Positions 52,211 through 62,041 of a stretch of 64,000 nt of DNA are shown here, one piece after another. Position 1 is the first letter of the stretch. Each line of letters opens with the position of its first letter. The notes below the pieces were generated by a model. That model searched no databases. It worked only from the letters and a program-made list of their open reading frames with translations, and was not told the origin of the DNA. This stretch comes from Solirubrobacter phytolaccae (GTDB taxonomy: Bacteria; Actinomycetota; Thermoleophilia; Solirubrobacterales; Solirubrobacteraceae). Both the position numbers and the translations under genes were made by a program. The stretch spans positions 1 through 64,000 of the forward strand of contig NZ_JAPDDP010000020.1 of NCBI RefSeq assembly GCF_027587195.1, in the 5' to 3' direction.

Positions 52211-52245
52211 GGGTTCGAGTCCGGGGCGCCTCCGGGTTCGAGCCC
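52211..52245 (+). repeat. tandem T-arm-like motifs
   Basis: GGGTTCGAGTCC (52211-52222) and GGGTTCGAGCCC (52234-52245) are near-identical motifs 23 bp apart. Both look like tRNA T arms read on the plus strand, but neither has a full cloverleaf around it, and only 6-nt loops pair well. They may be remnants of tRNA 3' ends, such as attachment-site debris, or hairpins of the downstream transcript. The rest of 52064-52253 holds no recognisable gene. Confidence 0.4.
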
Positions 52246-52253
52246 GGGCAGCG

Positions 52254-52508
52254 TCAACGGGCGCGGCGGCCGCCCAGCAGCCGCGCGAGCCGGCCGCGCC
52301 GCTCCGGCTGCGTCGCGAGCCACTCGTCGCGGTACGGCAACCGCCCGGCGCGGCGCTCGGCCAGCGCGCACTCGGTGTGCGCGTGCCGGCGGCGCCGCGT
52401 GTCGCCTTCGGGGGCGATCAGCACGTGCTCCATCATCGACGGCAGGTGCTCTTCGCAGAACGGGCAGCGATACGTGGCCGGCTTGGAGTTCTGCGCCGGC
52501 CGCACCAC
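52254..52508 (-). CDS. small zinc-ribbon-like protein
   Basis: An 84-residue protein with CPFC near residue 15 and a second possible ligand set (HVLIAPEG...RHAHTEC), about 30 residues apart. This looks like a one-metal treble-clef or ribbon fold; the rest is Arg-rich. No function is recognised. The start is one of two adjacent GTG codons (52508 or 52505). The strong minus-strand terminator lies about 190 bp beyond its stop. Confidence 0.65.
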   Translation of the reverse strand: MVRPAQNSKPATYRCPFCEEHLPSMMEHVLIAPEGDTRRRRHAHTECALAERRAGRLPYRDEWLATQPERRGRLARLLGGRRAR

Positions 52509-52545
52509 CCACCACCTCGGGGCCTGGCGTTCCAGGCCCGGGACG

Positions 52546-52803
52546 CTAGTGGTCGCGGAGTGCCTTGATCAACTCATCCTTGTTCATGTCCGAGCGCCCC
52601 TCGATGCCGATCTCCTTGGCCCGCTCCTCGAGGTCGTCCTTCGTCCAGTCCTCATAGGCGGGCGCCTTGCCGCCCTTCTTCGCCGTCGACTTGGTGTTCG
52701 AGTTGGCGATCCGTGCCGCCTTCTCCTTGCTCGCGCCCTGATCGCGGAGCGCCTCGTACTGCTCGTCGTCCTTCACGGACGGACCGTGATCCTTGGTTGC
52801 CAT
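52546..52803 (-). CDS. Rho-N/SAP-like small protein
   Basis: An 85-residue protein. The C-terminal part YEDWTKDDLEERAKEIGIEGRSDMNKDELIKALRDH has the Rho N-terminal/SAP-type helix-extended-helix (key: TKDDL..RAKEIGI and MNKDELIKAL). The N-terminal half is charged (KDHGPSVKDDEQYEALRDQGASKEKAARIAN). Family members bind nucleic acids. Its start ATG is at 52803, and no operon partner is evident. Confidence 0.8.
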   Translation of the reverse strand: MATKDHGPSVKDDEQYEALRDQGASKEKAARIANSNTKSTAKKGGKAPAYEDWTKDDLEERAKEIGIEGRSDMNKDELIKALRDH

Positions 52804-52833
52804 GCCTCGGATCTACCCAGCCGGCAGCCCGCC

Positions 52834-53583
52834 TCAGTCGTCGTAGGCGTTGGACTCGAGCACGCCGAAGACGGCGCCCTGCGGGTCGACGAACACGGCG
52901 AACTTGCCCGACGGCACGGGGATCGGACCGGTCATCAGCTTCGCGCCGAGGCCCTCGGCGCGTTCGATGACGGCGTCGACGCTGTCATGGCCGAAGTACG
53001 GCATCCACGCGGACGGTCCGTCCATCGGCATCACGCCGCCGTTGGTGCGCTCACCGTTCTTGATGATCCGGTAGCCCATGGCCTCCGGGAGCTCCTCGAT
53101 CGTCCAGCCGAACAGCGGGCCGTAGAAGTCGGTGGCCGCGTCCGGGTTGGCGGTGACGAGGTCGTTCCAAGCCATCGCCCCGGGCTGGTTGACGAGGTAG
53201 GCGCCGATGTTGTCGCCCGGCTGCCACAGGTAGAGCACGGCGCCGGTCGGGTCCGCGATCGCCGCCGACCGGCCCGCCGTCATCACGTCGAACGGCTCGG
53301 CGAGGATCTGTGCGCCGAGCCCGCGCGCGGCCTCGACCGTGGCGTCCACCGACTCGACGGTCACGTAGCAGTTCCAGTGCGGCGGATCGTCGCTCTGGTA
53401 CAGCGCGGCGACGCTCTTGCCGTCGCGCTGCGCCATCGAGTAGACCATCCCCTCGCCGACCGGGCGGTCGTCGTACGACCACCCGAACAGCTCCGTGTAG
53501 AAGGCCTTCGCGCCGTCGGCGTCGCTCGTCAGCAGCTCGGTCCAGGACAGCGTCCCGGGTGCGTGGCTCGTTCGTTCCCCCAT
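52834..53583 (-). CDS. two-domain VOC/glyoxalase-like protein
   Basis: A 249-residue protein with two vicinal-oxygen-chelate modules: [23 protein letters not shown] (start) and [23 protein letters not shown] (about residue 140). VOC proteins bind a metal for lyase, dioxygenase or resistance functions; the substrate here is unknown. Such tandem proteins are common in actinobacteria. ATG 53583 is chosen as the family-like start; an in-frame extension to 53622 is not family-like. The icd gene ends 50 bp upstream on the same strand. Confidence 0.85.
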   Translation of the reverse strand: MGERTSHAPGTLSWTELLTSDADGAKAFYTELFGWSYDDRPVGEGMVYSMAQRDGKSVAALYQSDDPPHWNCYVTVESVDATVEAARGLGAQILAEPFDVMTAGRSAAIADPTGAVLYLWQPGDNIGAYLVNQPGAMAWNDLVTANPDAATDFYGPLFGWTIEELPEAMGYRIIKNGERTNGGVMPMDGPSAWMPYFGHDSVDAVIERAEGLGAKLMTGPIPVPSGKFAVFVDPQGAVFGVLESNAYDD

Positions 53584-53595
53584 GGCCGGAGCGTA

Positions 53596-53615
53596 TGCCC
53601 GCACGGCCGCGGGCA
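53596..53615 (-). terminator. hairpin after icd
   Basis: TGCCCGC-ACGGCC-GCGGGCA is a perfect 7-bp stem in the 50-bp gap between the icd stop (53634) and the VOC start (53583). No T-run follows, so termination strength is uncertain. Confidence 0.5.
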
Positions 53616-53633
53616 CACGCATCCGGCTGAGGA

Positions 53634-55859
<2,226 letters not shown>

Positions 55860-55923
55860 CGCCTGCTCTTCGCGTTCGTTGTTCCTGGGGCGGTGAGGGT
55901 ACCCATCGGCGATACTCGATCCG

Positions 55924-56358
55924 ATGGTGCACGTCCCGCTCGCCCGGCATCTCCTCAGGGGCAAGGACCTCGCCGACCTCCGGTACAGCGAGCCGCTCGG
56001 CGTCGACGACATGGCCGCGGCCGCCGGGCTCTCCCGCGCCCACTTCTCGCGCGCGTTCCGCAAGGAGTTCGGCGTCTCCCCGCACGTGTACCTCCTGACC
56101 CGCCGGCTCGAGCGCGCCGCCGCGCTGCTGCGCAACACCGACCGCTCGATCGCGGAGATCTGCCTCGACGTCGGCCTCACCAGCGTCGGCTCGTTCACCA
56201 CGAGCTTCAAGCGCATGTTCGACGCCACGCCGACCCAGTACCGCGCGAGCCATCCACCGGCCGTTTCACGCGCCGTCGTGCCCAGCTGCGTCGTGCGCGC
56301 GTACGGCCGTCCGCAACACCGCACATTTCGAGAAGACAACGGCGCGGGCCCCGAATAG
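55924..56358 (+). CDS. AraC-family regulator
   Basis: A 144-residue AraC/XylS DNA-binding domain without a clear ligand domain. Two HTH motifs: [25 protein letters not shown] and [33 protein letters not shown]. The C-terminal 30 residues are not family-like. It is 11 bp upstream of a VOC gene and probably controls it, either alone or in one transcript. Divergent from icd. Confidence 0.88.
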   Translation: MVHVPLARHLLRGKDLADLRYSEPLGVDDMAAAAGLSRAHFSRAFRKEFGVSPHVYLLTRRLERAAALLRNTDRSIAEICLDVGLTSVGSFTTSFKRMFDATPTQYRASHPPAVSRAVVPSCVVRAYGRPQHRTFREDNGAGPE

Positions 56359-56369
56359 CTTGCTGTCCC

Positions 56370-56795
56370 ATGAAGATCGCCACCACGCAGATTTGGGTTC
56401 ACGACCAGGACGAAGCGCTCGCCTTCTACACGCAGAAGCTCGGCTTCGAGGTGCGTGAGGACGTCACGATGCCCGAGCTCGGCAACTTCCGCTGGCTGAC
56501 CGTCGCGCCGGCCGGCTCGGACGTCGCGCTCGTGCTGATGGCCATCCCCGGCGCGCCCGTCTTCGACGACGAGCGCTTCAAGGCCGCTCAGGACGCGATG
56601 TCCAAGGGCGTCGCCACCGCCGTGTTCTTCACGACCGAGGACATCCAGGCGGACTACGAGACCCTCAAGGGCCGGGGCGTCGAGTTCACCGAGCCGCCCG
56701 AGGAGCGCCCCTACGGCATCGACTGCGGCTTCCGCGACCCGTCCGGGAACCACTTCCGGCTGTCGCAGCTCACCCAGGTCGCCTCCCCCGCGTGA
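56370..56795 (+). CDS. VOC-family protein
   Basis: A 141-residue single-module VOC/glyoxalase protein: [27 protein letters not shown] at the start, and [18 protein letters not shown] near the end (Glu/His metal-ligand area). It follows the AraC gene by 11 bp. The pairing of an AraC protein with a small VOC protein is common. Substrate unknown. Confidence 0.88.
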   Translation: MKIATTQIWVHDQDEALAFYTQKLGFEVREDVTMPELGNFRWLTVAPAGSDVALVLMAIPGAPVFDDERFKAAQDAMSKGVATAVFFTTEDIQADYETLKGRGVEFTEPPEERPYGIDCGFRDPSGNHFRLSQLTQVASPA

Positions 56796-56839
56796 TGTGC
56801 CTCTATGAGCCGCCGCGCGCACACGCGGCGCGCGGCGAG

Positions 56840-57109
56840 TCAGCGCCCCAGGACCGCGTCGGCCGTCGGGGTCCCGCCCGGGACGACGGGGACGATCTCG
56901 AACTCCGTGAGGTCCTCCCAGTTGGCGACCCACCGCTGGAGCAGCGTGATGTCGTCGCACTCCATGACCTGGAACACGCGACCTAGGTCCGCAGACACCC
57001 AGCTCGCGACGAACTCGAGCCCGTCCGGCATGAGGCGCCCCTGCTCCCCGAAGCGCTCGTAGACCGGGCGGGCGCCGGCCCGGAAGCGTTCGATCACCAT
57101 GAATTGCAT
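56840..57109 (-). CDS. DUF3303-like small protein
   Basis: An 89-residue protein: [20 protein letters not shown] and [24 protein letters not shown] are family-like for ferredoxin-fold DUF3303 domains (recognised by the [16 protein letters not shown] stretch). It is likely cytoplasmic and binds a small ligand; no role known. It lies 12 bp after the next minus-strand gene and may form an operon with it. Confidence 0.75.
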   Translation of the reverse strand: MQFMVIERFRAGARPVYERFGEQGRLMPDGLEFVASWVSADLGRVFQVMECDDITLLQRWVANWEDLTEFEIVPVVPGGTPTADAVLGR

Positions 57110-57121
57110 CGGCGAACCCTC

Positions 57122-57472
57122 TCACGACGCCGCCTTCCGACGCAGCTGCTCGAGCGCCGCGAGCGCGGCCTCGTCCGGCTGCGGCAGCGTCTCCTCCCAC
57201 TCGAAGAAGACCTCGTCCAGCGCATCCCCGCGCTCGACCACCTGGTACCGGAACCGGGGCACGTAGCCGAACAGCCGCCCGTCCTCGCCCACGTGCAGGT
57301 AGCGCCGCGTGGCCACGTGCTTGTACGCGTGCGCGGGCGTGCCGTCCACCTCGAACTCGTGCATCCACATGAACCAGCGCACGAGGTGCACACCGACGAG
57401 CTCGATCAGCGGGTCCCAGTTCGGCCGCTCGTACTGGGACAGCTCTCCGGCGAACGTATGTTTGGGTGCCAT
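57122..57472 (-). CDS. small protein of unknown function
   Basis: A 116-residue protein with many aromatic residues ([37 protein letters not shown]) and an acidic C-terminus. I do not recognise a family. ATG 57472 is preferred over the TTG at 57508. It is divergent from the small paralog gene at 57577; their shared upstream region contains a conserved motif. Confidence 0.6.
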   Translation of the reverse strand: MAPKHTFAGELSQYERPNWDPLIELVGVHLVRWFMWMHEFEVDGTPAHAYKHVATRRYLHVGEDGRLFGYVPRFRYQVVERGDALDEVFFEWEETLPQPDEAALAALEQLRRKAAS

Positions 57473-57511
57473 ATCGGGAGCATCCGCGACCCGGCTGTCA
57501 CGAAACAAGAC

Positions 57512-57538
57512 GAAATTGCAACTTCTTTGTCAATTCTC
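57512..57538 (+). promoter_or_regulatory. conserved upstream motif, copy 1
   Basis: The block GAAATTGCA-ACTTCTTTG-TCAATTCTC (57512-57538) has outer arms AATTG/CAATT. A related block lies at 60851-60877 on the opposite strand. Both are upstream of the two paralogous small-protein genes, 39-65 bp before their start codons. A shared regulator or promoter type is likely. Confidence 0.5.
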
Positions 57539-57576
57539 GAGGGGGCGAGAAGTTCCCGCGATGGCCTACACAGACC

Positions 57577-57942
57577 ATGGAAGAACTCGCTACGCCTCCG
57601 GGCCACGTTGAACTCGTCGACGCGCTCCTCGAGCTCGTCACCTCGTCGAGCAGCATCGTCGACGAGCTGACCCGCGCGACCGACGTCGCCGACCGCGCAG
57701 CCGCCCTCGACTTCTATCGGTACGCGCTGTACGACCTCCTGGCTCCCACCGCGATGCTGCTCGGCCCGCGCGACCTGCGCGCGGCCACCGCCGCGCTCGA
57801 GGTCGCCGCAGGCCTGACGATCGGCAGCTTCAACTTCTCGGCATGTGAGGTCGAGACCGAGGTCCCCAAGCGCGACCCGCGCAGCGCCCACCGCCGACGC
57901 CGGTACCCGAAGATCCCGCGCCGGCGCGGCACGCGATACTGA
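57577..57942 (+). CDS. small protein, paralog of the one at 60916
   Basis: A 121-residue protein: HVELVDALLELVTSSSSIVDEL, then LLAPTAMLLGPRDLRAATAALEVAAGLTIGSF, and an Arg-rich tail (HRRRRYPKIPRRRGTRY). The helical pattern matches the protein at 60916 (HVAEFVVQLINVGNSVVGVVESL; PPADFVRASELVEQTITVI). No known family. Both are preceded by the same type of upstream motif and by GGCC-TACA near the start codon. The HD-domain gene follows 8 bp later, so it may be in an operon with it. Confidence 0.65.
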   Translation: MEELATPPGHVELVDALLELVTSSSSIVDELTRATDVADRAAALDFYRYALYDLLAPTAMLLGPRDLRAATAALEVAAGLTIGSFNFSACEVETEVPKRDPRSAHRRRRYPKIPRRRGTRY

Positions 57943-57950
57943 AGCGACGC

Positions 57951-58571
57951 GTGGCCGAGACCTACACGGACACACCCCTGCTGACCGACGCGTTCGACCG
58001 CGCGCTCCTGCTCGCGACCGATCACCACCGCCGCCAGCTGCGCAAGGGTACGGAGATCCCGTACGTCAGCCACCTGCTCAGCGTGGCCGGGCTGACCCTG
58101 GAGCTGGGCGGCAGCGAGACGGAGGCGATCGCCGCGCTCCTGCACGACGCGGTCGAGGACGGCGGCGGCCAACCGATGCTCGAGCGCATCGAGCGCGAGT
58201 TCGGCCCCGACGCCGCGCGGATCGTGCTCGCCAACTCCGACAGTGACGCCGAGCCCAAGCCGCCGTGGGGTGAGCGCAAACGGGCGTACATCGCGTCGAT
58301 CGCCCACAAGCAGCCGGACGAGCTGCGCGTCTCGCTCGCCGACAAGCTTCACAACGCCCGCGCGCTCCTGCTCGACTACCGCACGCACGGCGAGGCGCTC
58401 TGGAGCCGCTTCACCTCGCGCGAGGGCACCTACATCCGCATGTACTACCGCGGCCTCTACGACGCCTTCGATGCCCGCCGCGACGCGCTCGGCGAGCGCG
58501 CGATCCCCGCGCTCGAGGAGCTCGGTCGCACGATCGACGAGCTCGACCGCCTAAGCGATGGCGCGCCTTGA
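57951..58571 (+). CDS. HD-domain protein, RelA/SpoT-hydrolase-like
   Basis: A 206-residue HD-domain hydrolase. Motifs: TDHHRRQLRKGTEIPYVSHLLSVA, ALLHDAVEDGG (HD), and VSLADKLHNARALLLDYR (DKxxN). These match the metal site of SpoT/MESH1-type (p)ppGpp hydrolases. No synthetase domain is present, so a stand-alone small alarmone hydrolase is possible. GTG 57951 is 8 bp after the upstream small gene. Convergent overlap with the permease gene. Confidence 0.85.
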   Translation: MAETYTDTPLLTDAFDRALLLATDHHRRQLRKGTEIPYVSHLLSVAGLTLELGGSETEAIAALLHDAVEDGGGQPMLERIEREFGPDAARIVLANSDSDAEPKPPWGERKRAYIASIAHKQPDELRVSLADKLHNARALLLDYRTHGEALWSRFTSREGTYIRMYYRGLYDAFDARRDALGERAIPALEELGRTIDELDRLSDGAP

Positions 58572-59741
58572 GCTCGACACCTTCGTGAGCGCGATCACCG
58601 CGAGCGGCACGAGGATGTACGCGCCGGAGAACCCGAAGACGACGAGCACGGCGACGAACGCGATCCCCGCCGCGGCGCGACCGGTGCCCTCGAGCAGCTT
58701 GTGGCCCGCCGCGGTCGCGGTGACGTAGACGGCCACGAACAGCGCGCTCGTGGCCCGCATCAGCGCGTCGACGTCGACGACCTCGAGCGCCAGCACGAGC
58801 AGCAGCGCACCGGAGATCCCCGCCATCGTGGCCAGCGCCCGCTTCGGCGCCGTCAGGAAGCGCGGCGCGTTGCCCTCCTCCGCGAGTGCTCCGGCCAGCC
58901 GCGTCGCGGCCGCGACGTACGTGTTCATCGTCCCCATCGTCAGCAGGACCGCGAGCAGCGCCGTGATCCGCCGGCCCGCGTCGCCGAGCCCGGCGCCCAT
59001 CAGGTCGGCGAGCGGGACGTCGGACTGCGTGCCGACGCCGATCGTCGCCGCGGCCAGGCCGAGATAGAGCACGACCACGATGGCGAGCGCCGTGCCGATC
59101 GCCCGCGGCAACTGGCGGCGCGGGTCCTGCAGCTCACCCGCGAGGTGCGAGCCGGCCTCCCAGCCGACGAACGAGAACATCAGCACGCTCGCCGCGCCGC
59201 CGATCGCGAGCCAGCCGTTGGGCGCGAACGGCGTCCAGTTCTCCGCCTGGCTGTGCGGCAACGCCGTGACGACCGCGACGAGCAGCAGCGCGCCGAGCAC
59301 CGCCGCGAGCCCGAGTTGCAGCCGCGCCGTGGTGTGCAGGCTCGCGGCGTTGGTGACCAGGACGATGCCGATCATGCCCGCGGCCGCCGCGACCGCGGCG
59401 CCGCGCCCCGCGTCCAGCAGCTCCGCCACATAGAACCCACCGACGAGCGCCACCGCCGGCGCGCCGATCACGACGCCGGCGAGGAACCACCAGCCCGTGG
59501 TCGCACCCGCGCGACGACCGAACGCCCTGCGCACGTACGCCGCGGTGCCGCCTGCCTCGGGCTGACGCGCGCCGAGCGCGGCGAACGTCGCGGCGAGCGG
59601 GATCGACAGCGCGAGCAGACCGGCCCAGGCGAGGATCGACGCCGGCCCCGCTTCCCGCGCGGCGACCGCCGGGATGAACAGGACGCCAGGGCCGAGCACG
59701 GCGCCGACGTAGAGAGCGATGGCCGTCCGCGTCGTGAGCAT
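58551..59741 (-). CDS. APC-family amino-acid permease
   Basis: A 396-residue membrane protein with about 11-12 hydrophobic segments. TM1 has YVGAVLGPGVLFIPAVAA (family substrate/ion site GxG). Further features are GGTAAYVRRAFGRRAG and FSFVGWEAGSHLAGELQDPRRQLPRAIGTAL. The family imports or exchanges amino acids or amines. Its ATG at 59741 faces the Lrp/AsnC gene, and a perfect TTGCGCAA-type site lies between them. The two are likely a regulator/transport pair. Confidence 0.9.
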   Translation of the reverse strand: MLTTRTAIALYVGAVLGPGVLFIPAVAAREAGPASILAWAGLLALSIPLAATFAALGARQPEAGGTAAYVRRAFGRRAGATTGWWFLAGVVIGAPAVALVGGFYVAELLDAGRGAAVAAAAGMIGIVLVTNAASLHTTARLQLGLAAVLGALLLVAVVTALPHSQAENWTPFAPNGWLAIGGAASVLMFSFVGWEAGSHLAGELQDPRRQLPRAIGTALAIVVVLYLGLAAATIGVGTQSDVPLADLMGAGLGDAGRRITALLAVLLTMGTMNTYVAAATRLAGALAEEGNAPRFLTAPKRALATMAGISGALLLVLALEVVDVDALMRATSALFVAVYVTATAAGHKLLEGTGRAAAGIAFVAVLVVFGFSGAYILVPLAVIALTKVSSSRRAIA

Positions 59742-59802
59742 GCAGATAGGTTCCCGCCGATCCCGGGGCATGTGGTGCTCATTTGTGCGGTGCTGGCCAC
59801 AC

Positions 59803-59814
59803 CATTGCGCAATG
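59803..59814. promoter_or_regulatory. AsnC/Lrp-type operator
   Basis: CATTGCGCAATG is a perfect 12-bp palindrome between the divergent permease and Lrp/AsnC genes. The core TTGCGCAA is a known type of site for AsnC-family proteins. A half-similar ATTTGTGCGG lies about 20 bp to the left, consistent with cooperative binding of an octamer. Confidence 0.65.
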
Positions 59815-59847
59815 ATCTGCTCCAGAAGCGACGACGAGAGGACGATC

Positions 59848-60306
59848 ATGCCCCTGGACCGCGTTGACCGCCAGATGTTGGCCATCCTGCAGAGCGAAGG
59901 CCGCATCTCGAACGCGGCGCTGGCCGAGCGCCTGCACCTGTCGCCGTCGCCGTGCCTGCGCCGGCTGCGCACGCTGGAGACCTCCGGCGTCATCTCCGGC
60001 TACACGGCCGTGCTCGACCGTCCGCGCCTCGGGCTCGGCCTGACCGTCTTCGTCGACCTCAAGGTGGAGCGCCACTCCGAGCAGTCCGCGGCGGAGATCT
60101 CACGCGCGCTCTCAGCCGCGCCCGAGGTCATCTCCGCGCACATCGTGTCCGGCGTGGCCGACTTCCGGCTCGAGGTCGTCGTCCGCGACCTCGTCGACTA
60201 CGAGCGGCTGCTGTTCGACACGCTGCTCAAGCTCCCGCACGTCACCGACGTCCGGTCGGACTTCGCCCTGCGCACCGTCAAGTCGGCAAGCCCGCTTCCG
60301 CTCTAA
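59848..60306 (+). CDS. Lrp/AsnC-family regulator
   Basis: A 152-residue regulator. HTH: LDRVDRQMLAILQSEGRISNAALAERLHLSPSPCLRRLRTLE. The C-terminal RAM domain (amino-acid binding) includes VFVDLKVERHSEQSAAEISRAL and VSGVADFRLEVVVRDLVDYE. It probably controls the divergent amino-acid permease in response to an amino acid. ATG 59848 follows GAGAGGA. Its stop overlaps the minus-strand gene (CTAA). Confidence 0.92.
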   Translation: MPLDRVDRQMLAILQSEGRISNAALAERLHLSPSPCLRRLRTLETSGVISGYTAVLDRPRLGLGLTVFVDLKVERHSEQSAAEISRALSAAPEVISAHIVSGVADFRLEVVVRDLVDYERLLFDTLLKLPHVTDVRSDFALRTVKSASPLPL

Positions 60307-60803
60307 CCCAACGGCTCACCGATCCCCTCGTACACGTTGCGGAACGGCAGCGGCTCACCGCTCACGCCGTCGATCACCACCCGATCGCCGAGCGGCCGCT
60401 CCAGGGCCGCGTGCGCGGGGAAGTCGATCGGCTCGCCGTGGTCGCCGATGACCGACATGCAGACGCACCCGCAGACGACCACCGTCTCGTCGTCCTCGGC
60501 GGTGACGATCTCGTCCACGTGCTGGTCGCCCTGGATGAGATACCGCAGCTGCAGCAGGCCGGGCGCGCGCTCCATGTAGGCGGAGGCGGCCCGGGGCCGC
60601 AGCTGGCGTGCCACGTCGCCGACCACCCACACGTCGACGTCCCCCAGCCGCTCGGTCACCCGCCGGCGCACGTACTCCTCGTCGCGCCCGACCACGCCCA
60701 CCTGGACGCGGCCCTCGTGGTCCTGCACCGAGAGCACGGCGATGCCCTCCTTGAGCAGCGCGACGCTGTCCTGCGCGCTGAGGATCCCGGATTCGTGGCT
60801 CAT
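60303..60803 (-). CDS. protein of unknown function
   Basis: A 166-residue protein. Beta-alpha segments at the start (VALLKEGIAVLSVQDHEGRVQVGVVGRDEEYVRRRVTERLG) suggest a compact domain. A central part has CGCVCMSVIGDHGE (two cysteines), and the end is VVIDGVSGEPLPFRNVYEGIG. No family is recognised. It is divergent from the small protein gene at 60916 and converges on the Lrp gene. Confidence 0.6.
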   Translation of the reverse strand: MSHESGILSAQDSVALLKEGIAVLSVQDHEGRVQVGVVGRDEEYVRRRVTERLGDVDVWVVGDVARQLRPRAASAYMERAPGLLQLRYLIQGDQHVDEIVTAEDDETVVVCGCVCMSVIGDHGEPIDFPAHAALERPLGDRVVIDGVSGEPLPFRNVYEGIGEPLG

Positions 60804-60850
60804 GCCCGGCACCGTCCCACCGCCGCCCGCGATCCCCACCGCGAGCGCGA

Positions 60851-60877
60851 GAGAATTCACAGAGTTGGTGCAGTTTC
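60851..60877 (-). promoter_or_regulatory. conserved upstream motif, copy 2
   Basis: On the minus strand this reads GAAACTGCA-CCAACTCTG-TGAATTCTC, and it aligns over most of its length to the block at 57512-57538. It lies between the gene at 60803 (minus) and the one at 60916 (plus). Orientation differs from copy 1 relative to the downstream small gene. Confidence 0.45.
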
Positions 60878-60915
60878 GTTGCAGAGAACCGCAGGCGCTC
60901 GGCCCTACAAGAGGC

Positions 60916-61242
60916 ATGGACACCCTTCCCGAGCACGTCGCGGAGTTCGTCGTGCAGCTGATCAACGTGGGCAACAGCGTCGTCGGCGTCGTCGAGAGCC
61001 TGGCCGAGGCCCTCACGGACACGACCGGCGAGCCCCTCGAAGTCACCCGCCACGACGTGCTGGCGATGGTCGCCGGCACCGTCGGCGTCCGGCTCGCTTC
61101 GATCCCGCCCGCGGACTTCGTCCGCGCGAGCGAGCTCGTCGAGCAGACGATCACCGTGATCCTCGACGACCTGCACCGGGCCGCCGAGCTCGCGGGCGAG
61201 CGACGGCGCGGCCACCGCACCGTCCGCTCCTCACATGGCTAG
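60916..61242 (+). CDS. small protein, paralog of the one at 57577
   Basis: A 108-residue protein: MDTLPEHVAEFVVQLINVGNSVVGVVESL, LAMVAGTVGVRLASIPPADFVRASELVEQTI, then an Arg/His-rich tail (ERRRGHRTVRSSHG). Its helical pattern parallels the protein at 57577. ATG 60916 follows CAAGAGG. No known family; the basic tail would fit nucleic-acid or phosphate binding. Confidence 0.65.
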   Translation: MDTLPEHVAEFVVQLINVGNSVVGVVESLAEALTDTTGEPLEVTRHDVLAMVAGTVGVRLASIPPADFVRASELVEQTITVILDDLHRAAELAGERRRGHRTVRSSHG

Positions 61243-61499
61243 AGCTCGTCGCGCCCCGGCCAGCGCCCGTGCTTTTCCAGGAACTGCCGCCGCGCCTCCT
61301 CGCGCTCGCGGTCCTCGTTGCTCTGCAAGCCGAGGCGCATGTACGCGTTCGCGAGCGCGCCGAGGACCGACGAGCCGATCAGGAAGATGCCCGCGCCCTG
61401 CGCGACCTCCCCGCCCAGGATCACGAGGATCACCCCCACCACGAACACCGTCACCGGCAGCGTGACCCGGACGAGCAACAGCTGTACGTCGCCCTTCAT
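61239..61499 (-). CDS. small two-helix membrane protein
   Basis: An 86-residue protein: two hydrophobic segments (LPVTVFVVGVILVILGG and AGIFLIGSSVLGALANAY), then a charged tail (NEDREREEARRQFLEKHGRWPGRDEL). No family recognised. ATG 61499 is 25 bp from the divergent membrane gene. Stop overlaps the gene at 60916 (CTAG). Confidence 0.6.
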   Translation of the reverse strand: MKGDVQLLLVRVTLPVTVFVVGVILVILGGEVAQGAGIFLIGSSVLGALANAYMRLGLQSNEDREREEARRQFLEKHGRWPGRDEL

Positions 61500-61524
61500 G
61501 GATGCAGCATGCCAGTCTGCGCGC

Positions 61525-61929
61525 ATGCCTTCGCCCGCCCGCCCGTCGCTGCTGCTCGCCTCCGGCCTGACCGAGCTCGCCGCCGGCGCGCTCTCCGGCT
61601 GGGTGTACACGTTCACGCGCCAGCAGCCGGAGAAGGCGAAGGCGGTCGGGATCCAGAGCGCCGCGCGGGTGCGCCAATGGCACCTGGACATGGCGATCCT
61701 CGGCACCGCGACGGTGGCGTGCGCGACCGCCGTGCCCGACGCGCCCCGCCCGGTCGCCGCGGCGCTCGGCGTCGGGGCGTGGACCAACGCGCTGCTGTTC
61801 CTCCCGCTCGCGTTCAAGCCCGATGCCGATCAACGGCCGGAGTACCGCGCGGCCGCCGCGGCGTCGTTCGTCGCGACGAGCATCGGCTTCACCGGCATGG
61901 CGATCACCGCCTGGGCGCGCCGTCGCTGA
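61525..61929 (+). CDS. small membrane protein, unknown function
   Basis: A 134-residue protein with about four hydrophobic segments (LLLASGLTELAAGALSGWVYTF; HLDMAILGTATVACATAVP; LGVGAWTNALLFLPLAF; SFVATSIGFTGMAITAWA). The WHLDMAILGT turn (His near residue 52) may be a family feature, but I cannot name it. ATG 61525; the ends are clear. The MMPL gene follows 112 bp later. Confidence 0.65.
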   Translation: MPSPARPSLLLASGLTELAAGALSGWVYTFTRQQPEKAKAVGIQSAARVRQWHLDMAILGTATVACATAVPDAPRPVAAALGVGAWTNALLFLPLAFKPDADQRPEYRAAAAASFVATSIGFTGMAITAWARRR

Positions 61930-61967
61930 AGCTTGGCTGAGGAGTCGGGGGTTCACATCAGGTCCGG

Positions 61968-62003
61968 TACGGGTGCCACCCCTACCCCGGCATACGGGTA
62001 CCC
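61968..62003. promoter_or_regulatory. two operator-like dyads before the MMPL gene
   Basis: TACGGGTGCCACCCCTA (61968-61984) is a dyad of the form TAnGGGT-N3-ACCCnTA. TACGGGTACCC (61993-62003) repeats its left arm and contains the palindrome GGGTACCC. They sit 39-75 bp upstream of the MMPL ATG. They may bind a repressor, as is common for MMPL/efflux genes. Confidence 0.45.
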
Positions 62004-62041
62004 CCGGCGAGATCTCTTGAGCGCCGCTTTAGGTTGCGTGC

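Noticed and set aside
52155-52235. A plus-strand tRNA ending at the first T-arm-like motif
   Set aside because: No convincing D and anticodon arms, a mismatch in the T stem and no acceptor complement beyond about five bases.
51850-52235. A tmRNA gene suggested by the T-arm-like motifs
   Set aside because: No tag sequence ending in LAA, no 5' acceptor half, and the region already contains a complete minus-strand tRNA.
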